Origin: Skeletonema tropicum
Lineage: Eukaryota; Bacillariophyta; Thalassiosirophyceae; Thalassiosirales; Thalassiosiraceae
Length of the DNA: 64,000 nt
NCBI GenBank assembly: GCA_037178625.1
Contig: CM074142.1
Location: 1,302,001-1,366,000, forward strand
Direction of reading: 5' to 3'
Numbering within the stretch: position 1 is the stretch's first letter; each line of letters opens with the position of its first letter. The translations under genes were made by a program, and so were the position numbers. This document shows, piece after piece, positions 51,222 through 63,945 of the stretch. The notes below the pieces were generated by a model. That model made no database searches. It saw nothing but the letters and a program-made list of their open reading frames with translations, and was not told the DNA's origin.

Positions 51222-52763
51222 CACGGCTTCTAAGCCTCCCGGTCTAAGTTCAAAAGTAGGAGTATCAACGTAGGAATAGTACATACCGTGTGATATGACT
51301 ATCGCTATGACATTTGTTAACCCTTGCAGCCCAAAACAGGCAAAAATCAATATATTTTCTTGACGGGCTAACTATCGCCAAACACTTTTTCATCTCCACT
51401 CAACATCACCAAGAAGAGGAGCACCGGCACCATGGTGTGTTTGCGTCCTATGGTGATATAATGTCCCATCTTGATATACTGGTGAACTTTTTTGGCAATG
51501 AACTCTACACCCATATTGTAGTTCATTATTAAAAAAGTTCACCAGTATACAATAACGTCGAATTAATTTTCGTCGACATATTTTATCGCTAGAAATTAAA
51601 CCTCGACGACACAGTCTGCCGCTGCCGTATATATCCAAAAGAGAGGCAGTAGGGTGTGCCATCAATCCGCCCTGCCCCTTCCAATTGACAACCAAACATA
51701 TCTTATTCGTAGGTTATGCTTATCGCCACAGTAATCACCGTAATCACCAAGAATATAAGTGATCTAGCCACACCATCATCAACAGCCACCTGTCGCCTTG
51801 TCGCGACCAACACTGCCACCAAAGGATGCATCATAGAAGGAACGAAGCCCCAAAACTTATGCCCCAGTCATAATATGATGTAGAGCGATGATTGGGGGGC
51901 ATAAACCTGATAAAAAGAGTCTTGTTAACTCCTTGAAGCGACGAGTCAATAATTACAAAAAACTCGTCTCAAATGGGCACAATATCCACCATCAATTGTT
52001 GTATACAGCCACCAATAATGTCCAAAACACATCCAAAACAGAACTAACACATCATTGCGGTAATAATATACATTGTTATTGTTTGGAGTAGTGTTTTCAA
52101 TCGGATAATATTAAATATTATTTGGTACAATAAATTACAAAATGTAAGCCTCTACACCATGATAAATAATATGACATCCACCACCTATTTTGCGGCTGCT
52201 GAAGCGTGTATACCCCCCAGACATCCTCTGTTATGTTGAGAGTTGAAGATTTGTGTTTGCATTGTTGTTATGGACTGTTTATATGGTTGATTGTTGCATA
52301 TTAATTATGTGAAACATCACATGTCCGATCACATGTGCTCCTAGGTAATAATCAATAGAGGGAGCACTCTCATACGTGGGGCACGACCACGGAAGTCAAT
52401 ATTATATTGCAGATGAGATATGTAAAGTAGGGGACCTTTTAGTGCAGCGTATCATTGCCAAAAGGATCATACCACAGGTGGACGAAAATGACCAATTATT
52501 ATATCGTTGATGGCGACTCGAATATCTCAACGACGGCATCTACCTCGACAAAAAACCGCCTCCATAATATACCCAATAGTAATTGGGAGCGATATAGGTG
52601 CATATATTGGTTATATTTGAAGCGTGTGCATGGTTGTGGTCGTCGGTAGGAGCGGCAGCTTCATGGTTGATGTCAAAAAGTGCAGCATTAGGTGGGACTT
52701 ATAGGTAGTATGTACGTTCTACGATGATTTGAATTCCTACGTACGTAGGCCTTAGAACCCGTG
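51222..52763 (-). mobile_element. 1.54-kb TIR element, copy 2 (inverted relative to copy 1)
   Basis: Same element as 14977-16514, on the opposite strand. Ends are CACGGCTTCTAAGCC (51222) and the inverse of CACGGGTTCTAAGGCC (ending 52763). Flanks are TATA and TACA, consistent with a 4-bp duplication with one change. It is 1542 bp; the extra CGTA near 52740 accounts for the entire length difference from copy 1. Apart from that indel I saw a single T/G change at ~52553. It sits between NFU and the SGNH-like gene. Confidence 0.8.
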
Positions 52764-52837
52764 TACAGTTCACAGTGTTGTGTAGCTCTCTCTCTCTCTG
52801 GGTAAAGAGTAAGTAGTAAGCAGAGCACATCATGCTA

Positions 52838-53343
52838 CTGGCGGGAACTAAATCGTACCGGAAATAAATCGTACCACGGAGACATCTCCACACAAATCAC
52901 TAACAAAACACAAAAACGACGCATTCTACACCCTAATATCATGGTTCTGAGCCTCCATGTCAACGCCTATCCCAAATAATCGACCATAATATGATAGTAT
53001 AGACAAGTAGCTTTCGATAGAACCACTGGTCAACGTTGTAGGTAGTATACTCGCATAGCAGCAGCAGCACAGGCATGCAGATATGCCGTAGACATGCGTC
53101 ATTCTAGATCGAAATAGCAGTTATTGGTCCCAAATTTGTCGATAGGTGCTCCATCTCGACGAACTATAGTCTCTTCTGCATCATATCATGTATATATACT
53201 GTTTGGGATTCTATTTTTAGACCGCTCTATGTATTTTCGTCGAGTAGCATGGCCAAATTTATGACTCTTTTCATGTTGTTAGTGTTTTGTGCGTAAAATT
53301 TGATAAATCGTACCGCGGCGAGGTACGATTTAGTTCCCGCCAG
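52838..53343. mobile_element. 506-bp MITE with 22-bp TIRs
   Basis: CTGGCGGGAACTAAATCGTA (52838) and its inverse ending at 53343 define 22-bp terminal repeats. AAATCGTACC also recurs inside each end. Possible 5-bp duplication GCTAC/GCAAC if the terminal C is taken as part of the target. No coding capacity. Its right end abuts the first codons of the SGNH-like gene. Confidence 0.7.
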
Positions 53344-53344
53344 C

Positions 53345-55232
53345 AACACTCCAACTTCGATCTGCGGAGGAAGAAGATTTTTGTTTGCTGGTGTTTATAT
53401 TCTAGTCGTAGTTGGTTTCTTCAAGAATGTTCGCAATCTTCAGAATTTTAAGACTAATAACAATAACAACAACAATGGTGCTACAGCTGTTTGGGTGCCC
53501 TCCTCCTCATCCTCAGGAGCCCTGGCAACAAACGGTCTTATTCCGTCTGTTTGTGGGAAATTTACTACACCCTTACCTATATTCTGGAAACAATTTGAAT
53601 CAGAAATAAAAGAGGCTGCTGTAAAAGATGCAACATTGTACCATGAGGATCAAAATAACAACACACAGTTCACTGAATGGATTGATGAATTGTTCCAAGA
53701 TCACTACCAGAGCTATCAGGTACAACGCTCTGCTATTCACCCTCCGGGGCTGGAGGTTATAATGAAAGTACTCGAGATTATTTCCAAGCGTATCAACTAT
53801 CTACGACATGATATTTCTGTCTCGGCGGCAGCTGCACCTCCACTTCACATTTTGGTCACTGGAGGATCTGCTACTGCAGGAATTTCATGTGGTGTCAATC
53901 ATGTTGGATTGGAAGAGCCAAGGCTGATGCATTCATACACTGAATGTGCTTGGCCAGCTAGACTTGAGCATTTATTCAACCGTGTGTTATTTGATGGGGG
54001 GGAAGTAGTAAAGGTCTCGAACCTTGGCGTCGGAGGATCAAATAGTGAGATTGGGAAAGTATTGTTGGAATATCAATTATTCCCAGATTCATTGCAACCA
54101 CCTGATATTGTGATTTGGTCTCATGCCGTAAATGATGCAGGAGAAGAAGACAAGGCAAGGGCATATGTAGAGAGCATACCTGGCTATGTCAATGCTGCAC
54201 ATAATCTTCGGATATGTGACGATCACCTACCATTGGTCGTTATGAATGAAGAGTTTTTTTGCCAACATAATGATATTTCAGGCGCGATATATAAAGCCTC
54301 AAACTGGTTTGGATTGATGGGGATCAGTCAGAGAAATGTCATCAGCCACAAAGTATTTGCAAACTTCGACAATGATGATTATGTCAATCGAATCATAGGC
54401 CAAACGGGAGTGCATCCAGGAATGGGAGGTCATATTGGAGCATCATGGACAGTCTTTTACAATTTCATCTCTGCCTTTACAGATGCGTGCGATTATGCTA
54501 GGATATCATCATCATCTCCGACACCCATCAAATGCTAGGATATCATCATCATCTCCGACACCCATCAAAAGTAACGATGTTAAAGCAAAGAGCGTAGGAC
54601 CATACAAAGAAAATGACTATGGTGAGATCTCGTCCGAATGGAAAATACACCTAGATAAGATTCGTGAGATGTGTTTGACTGAGGAGGCATCGGCATCATC
54701 TTTAAACAACAGTGCAGCTACTCAACAGAAACAACTATCTCCCTGTACGTACGCCTTCATGGTCAACAGGATGACTTCAGTGAGTACTTCTGCCGATGTG
54801 AACGAAATGTTGAAGAAAGTCCTAACGTCCAATACTGGATGGAAAGCTGAAGGGTTTCCAATTAGACAACCAAGAGCAGGCTTTTACGCCAAAGAAAAGA
54901 ATGCACATTTCTCGCTCAAGATTGATGTGTCGATGGAGACAAAGTACATGACAATTATGTCAATGAAAAGCTATCTTTATAATTTCAAAGATACCATCCT
55001 GGAAGTGGATGTTGCAATTCAAAGGAAAGGAGCTTCTACATCTGCAGAGGCAACGAAGTCTTCCAAGTATGAAGTAACAGGCTACCATGAAACCAAAACT
55101 AGTATTCATATTCCCCACAAGTTTGAGTTGCCCGATGGTGGTGCTAAGAAAGGGGACATTATAGTTGTTAACTTTCGTCTTGTGAGTGGGGATTACTTTA
55201 AGATAGCTGGGCTTGCCTTTTGCAGGCACTAA
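53345..55232 (+). CDS. SGNH-hydrolase-like membrane-anchored protein, frame broken by a 37-bp tandem duplication
   Basis: The frame begins directly after a MITE, with no ATG before 53760. A signal anchor (RFLFAGVYILVVVGFF) lies near 53370-53420. SGNH/GDSL-type blocks follow: TGGSATAG (block I Ser), NLGVGGSNSE (block II Gly), IWSHAVNDAG (block III Asn) and GVHPGMGGH (block V His). At 54538 the frame stops because a 37-bp unit is duplicated in tandem (54495-54568). Removing one unit joins it to the downstream frame, which continues through YAFMVNRMTSVSTSADVNEM and beta-rich segments to 55232. Family knowledge: SGNH enzymes hydrolyse acyl or acetyl esters, often on glycans. The substrate is unknown. 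The lost ATG and the frame break suggest a damaged allele. Confidence 0.6.
54495..54568 (+). repeat. 37-bp perfect tandem duplication inside the SGNH-like gene
   Basis: Unit ATGCTAGGATATCATCATC... occurs exactly twice (54495-54531, 54532-54568). Being 37 bp it shifts the frame, ending the first reading frame at 54538. Confidence 0.9.
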
Positions 55233-56043
55233 AAGGGGAATGAGAGTGAGAGGGGAAATGGGAATGGGAATGTAAAGCCAGCCTTTCTATCAAAGACATA
55301 ATTAGGATAGGCTTCTCTAAAGAGTAACTTATAGGATGATTAGAAAGTCCAAGAACGGGAAGGCGTTCTCTGTCATTTGGTATCTGCGCCCAGTAAAATA
55401 GAAGTATATGTTGCGTGAATGTAAATGTTTTTCCTTACTTTGGCTTTAATCCGTGAAAGCTGAGTACCTCTATCTCAGCCTCAGCGCAAGTTGGAATGTA
55501 GAGATGGCACTCAGTTTGCCTTGCTACATAGCATATATGAATAGTAATTCATAGTCAGTTGCCTCCTCACTTTCAGTTTCAGCTTTTTCTGCCATCTCCC
55601 ATCTACAAAGATTGTTTTAGAAAAGAGTCAATGTATAAGTAGCGCTGTGGCATCCGTCATTTGATCCATTTGATTCGTTCTATCCACAAGCTCAGCCCTA
55701 GCTATTTACCAAGCATGCGCGCGAGTCATCTCTACCTCATCATCTAGAGCTCTAGCTGTAAGCGCAGATGGGTTCATTTCAGATATTTTAGAGCTTCTCA
55801 CGCACACCCAACGCCCGGCTCTCCTCGACAAAACCAAAACCTCTAACGATGTCTTCGGATGAGCGATATGACAACGTTCCCCTTGGTGTATAAGGAACTG
55901 TAAAGCAATCAGGTCTCACGATAACCATAGAATGCAGCAAAATCAAAAAGGATACCTGTACAAATACCTAGTTTGCAAATTTAGAGACTTTATTTACATA
56001 GAAAACATATATTTCAAAAACGCATTCTGAATCTGGGAATCAT
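55233..56043. other. Intergenic between convergent genes
   Basis: About 810 bp with both 3' UTRs. The start is GGGAATG-rich (55238-55275). No gene or repeat was recognised. Confidence 0.45.
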
Positions 56044-59000
56044 TTACTCCTTGCTTCCGATGATGTGTTTTGTAGCTTTACCAATAGACACACTTTGCAT
56101 GCGCGATGCAAACCGCAATGCACTCAATGTGTTATCCATATCAGCTTCGTCCGAGCTGACGCAGCAAAGTAGAAGAACCTTGGCATCAGCTTCCAAGCTA
56201 TCTCGGAGCAGATGGGTCAAAGTTGAGTTCCTGTACGGGACGGAACGGTCAAATTGACATCTCGCATCGACAACATCGTTGAAGGCATCAATTGACTTAT
56301 TTAAGAACTTTGCGACGTCTTTATCGGCACAGGCTCTATATTCACTTGACTTCATCAGAGGGTTTGGCATAATGTCTGATGCAGCCATGTCAACGAATTG
56401 AAGTTTGCCCTCGGTGCCCACTCCAGTAGCAATGTTGGTGGACTGAATTTGGATGGTTGTAATGACATTCGAATTCCTTTCATATGAGCGTAAATCGGAG
56501 CCTTGCATTTGCAATCTGTCGAGACGATTAGCAATCGCTTCTTGCCAAATTTGACAGACATCTTCAAAAGAGTTGATGCGTATTGACACAAGACCTTGCA
56601 CAACGGTGTTGCCATCGATATTTGTACGAATCTCCAGCTTTCCCCTTCGCCAGTCCGACTCATCGATACCCCTACGTTTCTCTCTTCGAGTCTCACAAAT
56701 CACAACCTCGCCGTCTGTTTGAGCTGCCGCAACGCCTGAAACAAGATCAAAAAGTTTCTCGTTGTGAACTTCAACCATAGTCACTGAGAAGGAGTCCTTA
56801 TAGCGGCCCTTCCGATGACCTGCGATTGTGAATAGCTGCTGAAGAGCCTGGAGCTGTACACCGTGAGATTGAAGGCTTGGAAAACCAGTCTCATTAAGGC
56901 TGTGATCACCCAAAATAGAATGAGTTTTGCCACTGCCGTGTTGTCCAAATGCTAGCAGAGTGACGTTGAACCCATCTAATGAGCTCACGATTGGTTCCTC
57001 CAATTCAGAGAACAGCTCATACTGCGATGTGCCAGGAGAAAATACTCTGTCGAACTTGAAACTTACTGGTTTCGAGTCCTCGTTAACAATGAGTATATCT
57101 TGAGTTGGAATTGTCAGAATCGGCTTGGTGGCTCCAGGCTTAGGTCTGCAGTAAACACGGACGGTGCCCCGAATGTCTTGCAATTCGTTCAATAGTTTGA
57201 GCCTCATTGCACTCTCAGCAGCAAGTTTTTCGCGCAAGTGCTCCGTTTCAGCACGGGATGCAGCGACGGCACGATCTGCCAGATTGGCCCATTCTCTCGA
57301 TTGACCTTTTAGTGCATTTATCTCGTCAGTAGATTGAAGCCGAAGCTCGTCACACTCACTGCGTAACACCTGAGCATCCGCCTCAAGAGCAAGAGCACGC
57401 TCTTCCAATGCAGCATTGTAAGTAGCCCTATTGTCCTCAGCTCTATTCAACATTCCTTTTTCCGGTGTCATTGCAGATATATTCCCGCTGCTCTTCTTTC
57501 TAGCCGAACGGAAAGTGAGCGCCATGCGATTTGACCCTCTCGCCTTCCGTTCCTCTTCTGCTTCAATGATCCTTTGCACTTCTGCTTTCGTCTCTATTAA
57601 CTCTTTCTTCACATGTTCCAACTCCAACTCCAACGATCTTTTGTTCTCCTGTGTGTCGTGCAATTCTTTCGCGTGCACCTTCTCCGTGCTGACAAACTCC
57701 TTTCTCAACGAAGCAAACATCCTCGCTGCCTTTCTGCGCTCACTCGCCAACTCTTCCATCAATACTGCCTTTTTCACTTCGGCACCGGCACTTCTAGTCT
57801 TCAAACTTCCCGCTTCCTCCTCAGCGGCCTGGGCCTGCCTCCTCCAGAACGCCGTACTCTTGCGTTCCGCTGACAATCGTTCCTCGGCCATGCGGGCACG
57901 AGCAATCGCCTCGGCACTCTTCTTTTGAGCCTGTGCCGCCGCCTCAGCTGCCTTGTGTGTAACAGTCGAGTTCCAATCCGAGCTGCTGCAATTTTCCGCA
58001 CTCTGGATAGCCTGCTCGGCGACCTTTACGGCTCGTGCCGCCTCGGCACGAGAGGCATCAAGTTCCGCTCGAAGTTCAATGATGGCCTGGTGAAGTTCCT
58101 CCACAATTTCTTGATCGACTCCACCGGTAAGGGAGGAGACGTGGGAGGCATCATCGTTTTCATCGTCCTTCTGGGCATTAATCGTTGGACCCTGCTCCTC
58201 AGCAGCTACTGCACTTGATGCAGCACCGAGCATTAACGCCTTATCCTGCGGTTCCAACATCGATTCACTCTGAGTAGGTTGATTCGATATCCTTTTTCGG
58301 GCAGATTCAGACATGGCAATACTACTTCCTGTAACAGATGGAACAGGTGTCGCAGCGTTGGCTTCCCTAGATACCACAGATCTCGCCACCGTCTTGTTGT
58401 TGTTGGTGGTGGTGGTGGCGATGGCAGAGCTGGCAGTCTCCCTCGCAGTATCAGCAGGAGTAGCAGTAATAGTTTGTTTCCGCTGATGATCATCTGGATT
58501 AAAGAAGGCAAGTTCATTATCTGCATCATCCTCGTCCGAATTAGGCGTCAGCGCAGGGAGAAGACTCGATGTATCGGTCGTAGTATTCGTCGGCCTTTGT
58601 ACCTTTGGGGGTGGCTGAGGCTGTTGTACTGCTGGTGGTGCAGCATCAATAGACGATGATGATGGTCGAGCGGTAGTGGAGAGATTACGACTTCCAGGCT
58701 CGGATAAGGCAGCAGAGCTTTGATTGGATGACATGGATGCCTTCTTCCTTCGAGTTAATGAGGGTGTCCTCAATTTTCTTCTCCCTGTACATTATATACG
58801 ATTTGTTGATGGAAATATAATGTGAATGAGCAAACACATAAAAGATCTAAACTTGACATTCATACAGACAAAAAACTACAATCAATACAAAACAAACAAT
58901 ATACTCACCACTTGGTGTATTCCTCCCAGTCCTCTCAACAACATCATGCTCATCCTCCTCAATCAACGGCACACCCAAAAACCGTGCAAACGCACTAGCA

Positions 59001-61195
59001 AATTTATCCCTATCCAATCGTGTCGGTGCCTCAATATCCAAACTTTCCTGCTGTGACTGTGATGTCGATGTAGTCGTCGTAGTAGTCGTCCCATCCACAT
59101 TATTATTCATAGTATCACCCCCTCCTCCGCTGCCCACAACTATACTCAATAATCGACTAGCACCCGCCCCATTCCGAAACGTACGTTCCGTAGTCTTACC
59201 CTTTCGTACACATGTAAATTTATCAAGGGGGATGGTAATGGCATTTTTCTTTCCCCATGTTAATGCTCGTAATGATTTGTTAATGTTGGATGGTCCATGA
59301 TGATGATGATGATGATGTGTTCCACCTACACCTACACCACCAGTAGTAGTAGTAGTAGTAGTAGAGGTAGTAGGACCACTACTACTTGTAGGATGATCCA
59401 TCATTGTATCTTGATGTAACAATAAGGAATTGTTATCATCATCTTCATCATTCCTTATTTCCCCATGATGACTGGATGATGACGACGCAGCATTGTTGTT
59501 GTTATTGTTGTTGTTGTTGTCACCACCAGCATTGGTAGAATTCGAATTCCGTCCTCCAACAACAGATTTAATCCGATCCATAAATCGTGATGATACCGAA
59601 CTACTCACACTCACATTATCTCCCCCTGCCCCTCCTCCTTCCCTCTTCTTTTGTTGCTGTTTTTTGGCTTCACCAATAGTTTTATCAAGGTAGGGTCCTA
59701 TTCCTGGGATACTTGAGCTCCCCCCTCCTCCACCTCCTCCTCCACCACCACTGTTGGAGGATGATAATGTTGGAACATCCACCTTATCACCACCAACACC
59801 AACACCACCAAAGTCACTACTACTCGGAGCACGTAATACGACACACTTGACATACCGTAACTGTGCCTTACCCGAATGGGAAATCTTACGAATGGCAACA
59901 CCTAATTCATCATGGGTTAGACGTTGTTCGAACATGTATTGTTCTTCATCGTCAAGAGAGTTATTGTTGTTGTTGTTGTTGGGTGTTGTGGTGTTGACTG
60001 TGGGTGTAACTCCTGACGAGTTATTGTTGGAAGTGTTGTTGGTGGTGGGATTGGTGGTTTTGGAATGGGATGACAAGTTGAGATGTTGATTGTTTGTACC
60101 ACTCCCACTGATACTATTGCTAGCGTTGTTGGAAGTATTGGCAATTGTCCCAGGTGGAATAACATTTGTTGATCCAAACGACGAAGAAGGAGGAGGGGGT
60201 GGTGGTGGTGGATGATGATGATGAGAATGATGATTCATCTTTCGTGGTGACTTGCCCAAATCTTTTAAACTCCCCGAAGAAGAACTTGTTGCTCCTCTGT
60301 TCCTCGTGGCGTTACTACCCACCGTTGGAACTGCTCCTGCACCTGCACCACCGGATGAGGCAGTATTGGTGGTTGGTTTCAATGGAGGTAATAATATATT
60401 ATGCTCACCACTCTTGTAACTTCGTCCACTGATGGAACCTACCGTGGTTGTGGTGGTGGATGTCGTTGCACCGACGGGACGTTTGCCCCAGGAGGTCCAT
60501 GAATTGGCTGATTTGACACTTCCCCCTCCAGTTACCAAATGCTGCTGCTGCTGTTGTTGATGGTGGTGTTGCTGTTGTTGCTTCTGCTGTTGTTGAAGAC
60601 GACGTTGCAATTTATTCGTCGGGGTGGTAGCGGCTCCCCCTCCTACTCCTCCAGCACCACTGGACGCATTGTTCATATCGCTGGATACTGGTTCGTAAGT
60701 GGCCGTATCCCTCGGATTTTTCGGTAATGCCACTCCTACTGTACCGCCGCTTCGTCGAGTTGGACTCTTTTGTAATTCAAACAATGGCGGTCCTCCTCCT
60801 CCCTCGTGATGTGGTTGCTGCTGACCATGATGATAATGATGATTATAACTGCCACTCTCCTCACGCTTGCCAGCACTACTCGTAGCAATCGAACCCTCCG
60901 CCGAACGTACCTCCGGTGAAGCACGGGGGGATCCAAATTCCGATAACATCATTCCGTTGTTCCCTCCACCACCACTATGAGGAGTTCGACTACCAGCCTT
61001 ATTCCCGCTTGAAAATGACGACGAAGGGGGCACAAAGGCGCTACTTTGCTTTCCACCCACGACTGCCGTAGTATTGCCGTTGTTGTTGACAATGTTTGAT
61101 TTGTTGTTATTATTTGTATTCTGAAGAATCAGTCCGCCGTTATTACTACTGCTACCACTGCTGCTGCTGATCTTTGTATTGGTGGATGCCACCAT
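56044..61195 (-). CDS. PH-like domain / kinesin-14 (C-terminal motor) fusion, 2 exons, 1675 aa
   Basis: Exons 58909-61195 and 56044-58784 join in frame over a 124-nt GTGAGT...TACAG intron (NTPSG|RRKLRTPSLTRRK). ATG chosen at 61195. Residues 1-410 are low complexity. A PH-like fold is split by Ser/Gly inserts: HDELGVAIRKISHSGKAQLR (about 428-447), LTWGKKNAITIPLDKFTCVR (about 642-661), DRDKFASAFARFLGVPL (about 726-742). A coiled coil (about 950-1290) leads into GTVRVYCRPKPG and the C-terminal motor, placing it in kinesin-14. Key motifs deviate: P-loop GQHGSGKT instead of GQTGSGKT, switch I SSRSH replaced by RNSNVITT, switch II DLAGSE replaced by DMAASD. VPYRNSTLTHLLRDSL is kept. ATPase may be weak or absent. 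Confidence 0.8.
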
Positions 61196-61754
61196 TGCTT
61201 TGTTCAAAAGAGGAGAGACGATACGAATGCTTTCTCTCACTTGCTTAAATTATATATGTACAAACACTTGAGAGGTGTAACCAACGAAACTATTACGAGT
61301 GGTTGTGTCAAGATCCCATCCCTCTCGGCAATGACAACAACGACTCAATTTTGTTCGTATATATTTCAATCCTCTCTCTCTCCAGAACAGAGCGCCTTGT
61401 TATTTACAATCAATCTACAAAGCAGCTGTCGTACATGGTCGTGTGTAAGGGTGCTTGGCAAGCGACATTAGCGTTGTTTGGCAAAGGGAAGAAAGAGGAT
61501 TTTTGGGAAATCGGATGAAAATTGGCGAGAGTGGCGGGAGAGGAGAGGACGTGTGGAATGGTTCGCTTTCTTCAGGAGTTTCTCGTGTAGTCTTGTCTGC
61601 TGGTGTTGTATTGCGTGGGCTGGTGGTTGTGGGTGGAGTTCGTTTGATTTTGTGTGTCAGTTTGGGGGATGTTTTGAATTACATTGGCGTGACATGATGT
61701 AATGATGTGACACTTCTGACACAAAAGATCCAAAACGAACGAAGTCAAACCACC
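61196..61754. other. Divergent intergenic region
   Basis: About 560 bp between the kinesin gene and the pseudogene on the other strand; the kinesin promoter should lie here. TCTCTCTCTCC near 61374. Short overlapping frames are not supported. Confidence 0.45.
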
Positions 61755-63036
61755 ATGACGGAAGACATCCCTCCCGATGTCAAACGAAGGCGGGTATCCG
61801 CAGCCGATAGTGCTCCTCATCAGGTTGGATGCCTCTCCGATCTACCTAGCGGTATATTGGGGCATACAGCTAGTTTTCTAGCCAATCCATCCAAGGCGCT
61901 CTTCGCCGTCGCATTGGATGTAAATTTAGCTGTCACATCAAATAATGAGAGGAGAACGGCCATTGTTGGCAATCAATGGGACATTCTAGATTTTGGGGAG
62001 ATTGAATTGCAGTTGGCGATAAGGCTCACTGATGATGACATCAGGAAGTTGCTGCTGTGCATCGACGCCATTAACAACGTGAAACGATTGAAGTTATCCA
62101 ATTGCACAAACACATACCGGCGCTGGATTACAGCCGCTTCGTGGCTCTGCTGTGATCGAACTGATTGATCTCAGCTAAACATGATTCTATTATACTGGTC
62201 CCAGAGCCGCGTATATCATGCGATCATTGCTGCCTATTTTGGACAGTATTATTGCAGTAGAGGACTGTTCATATATTGATCTATCTTAAATTTCCACATC
62301 ATGATGTGCATGGTCGTGTTTCGATGATCCATAGTGTGAGATCCTCCCAGTAATTCGCAGATACAATGAAATGCGGATATTTCGAGAGGATGATGTAACC
62401 TGCGTGGAATGTAAATCAAAGTCTCCCTCAGACCCGTGCTCAAACTCTGACTCTCCTTGATAATAGAGATCATCAATGGATTTTAACTGATCTTGACAAT
62501 GTTCATAATGGAATCCAGTTTCATACCTGCTACAATTGTTTCAAACATTACTGCTACGAATGCACAATTGATGAAGAGACGAGAAACATGTTACGTCTCT
62601 GTCACATATGTCATCAGCGAAGCTACTGCATACACTGCAAAGATATGAGGCAATGCCATGTTGTGAGATAGTCAGTTGTAAGGATTGCCATCAATATGAA
62701 TGTCACAAATGCAATGCAAAGATATGCTGGGATTGCGTAGAGGGATGCATGAATTGTTATCAATATGACAAATGCGATGGCGTCTTTTGTTCCGATTGCC
62801 TTGTTAATCCGAATGATGATGCGCGTCCTTGCACTCAGTGTTATGAAAGCCGCTGCGATGAATGTCTGTATGAGTAACTGCAGCTGCGCACTGTCAAACA
62901 GATGTTGTGATCTATTGGGAGTGGTAAGCAACAGGTCATGTAGATCCCGAGATATTGCTTACTTCACCATGGTTGAAAATATCAAACAGAGAAGAGGAAG
63001 TGCTGAAAGCGGCTCTAAAGAAGTTGCAGCAGACTA
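61755..63036 (+). pseudogene. Decayed copy of the Cys-rich F-box/zinc-binding family
   Basis: Starts MTEDIPPDVKRRRVSAADSA and runs ~135 codons in parallel with the gene at 47612 (DLPSGILGHTASFLANPSKA; WDILDFGEIELQLAIRLTDD; IDAINNVKRLKLSNCTN). It then shifts frame at about 62112; the true continuation ITGAGLQPLRGSAVIE is in another frame and ends at TAA. Further shifts and stops follow. The Cys-rich part survives as fragments (CYNCFKHYCYECTIDEE; KDCHQYECHKCNAKICWDC). Multiple independent lesions make it a pseudogene, unlike the single breaks seen elsewhere in the window. Confidence 0.75.
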
Positions 63037-63483
63037 ACTTGGGTATCTTCCTGAAGAGTAGCGTCGCTTCATCAAGGCAGCAACGGTGAAAAAATAACAT
63101 TGTACACAATAAACTGCTTGATCACTTTGAAAGTATGGTACCTGTTACTTATGCTAAGCACAAGCAAACTGCATGCAGCTGGCATTGTTACACAGAATGA
63201 TACTGCCTCTAGAGAAAGATCTGCTCCGATTTAAACTATCAAAGACTTAACTTATTGAAGGACACTATTTCCATAGGAGTAAATACAAGAGCTAATTAAT
63301 ATTTGACAATTGCATGATGTAGAAGAGAATTGGTTCTTTTATTATTATGGCACACATTATCTAGCTTTGAGCTCCTCCTCTTCCAAAGACTCGGCTCAAG
63401 CACAAAATACGTACGAGCGCGTTGTGTGTTCCTTCTACATGTACAACATGATGTTATTGTATACAATACATCAAACAAGAAAT
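63037..63483. other. Intergenic, 3' side of FCP
   Basis: About 450 bp; AT-rich. It includes the FCP 3' UTR next to the stop. No gene recognised. Confidence 0.45.
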
Positions 63484-63643
63484 TTATTGAAGGTGTCCAA
63501 TGATGGGAAGATCGGGATCATATCCAAGGGGCTGGATCTCCTCGTGGACCATAAGTCCGAGGATTCCGAACATGGCAGCACGGCCGTTGTTCAACTCAAT
63601 GGCACGCTTCTGAAGCTTGGTCTCTTCATCAAAGTCATCCCAG

Positions 63644-63684
<41 letters not shown>

Positions 63685-63880
63685 ATTTCCAGTTCCGGGA
63701 ACATCACGCATGAAGGCAATCTCCAACCAGCCAATGAAGGCGATGATCTGGCCTTGTCCCTCGAAGGGGATGGCATCAGGTCCGATCAAGGCGGCAACAC
63801 CGTTGGGGAAGGAGTCGAAGGAGTTTCCAGCGTAGTCGATGTTTCCAGGAAGGTGGATTCCGGCACGGGTGACGATCTGG

Positions 63881-63945
<65 letters not shown>

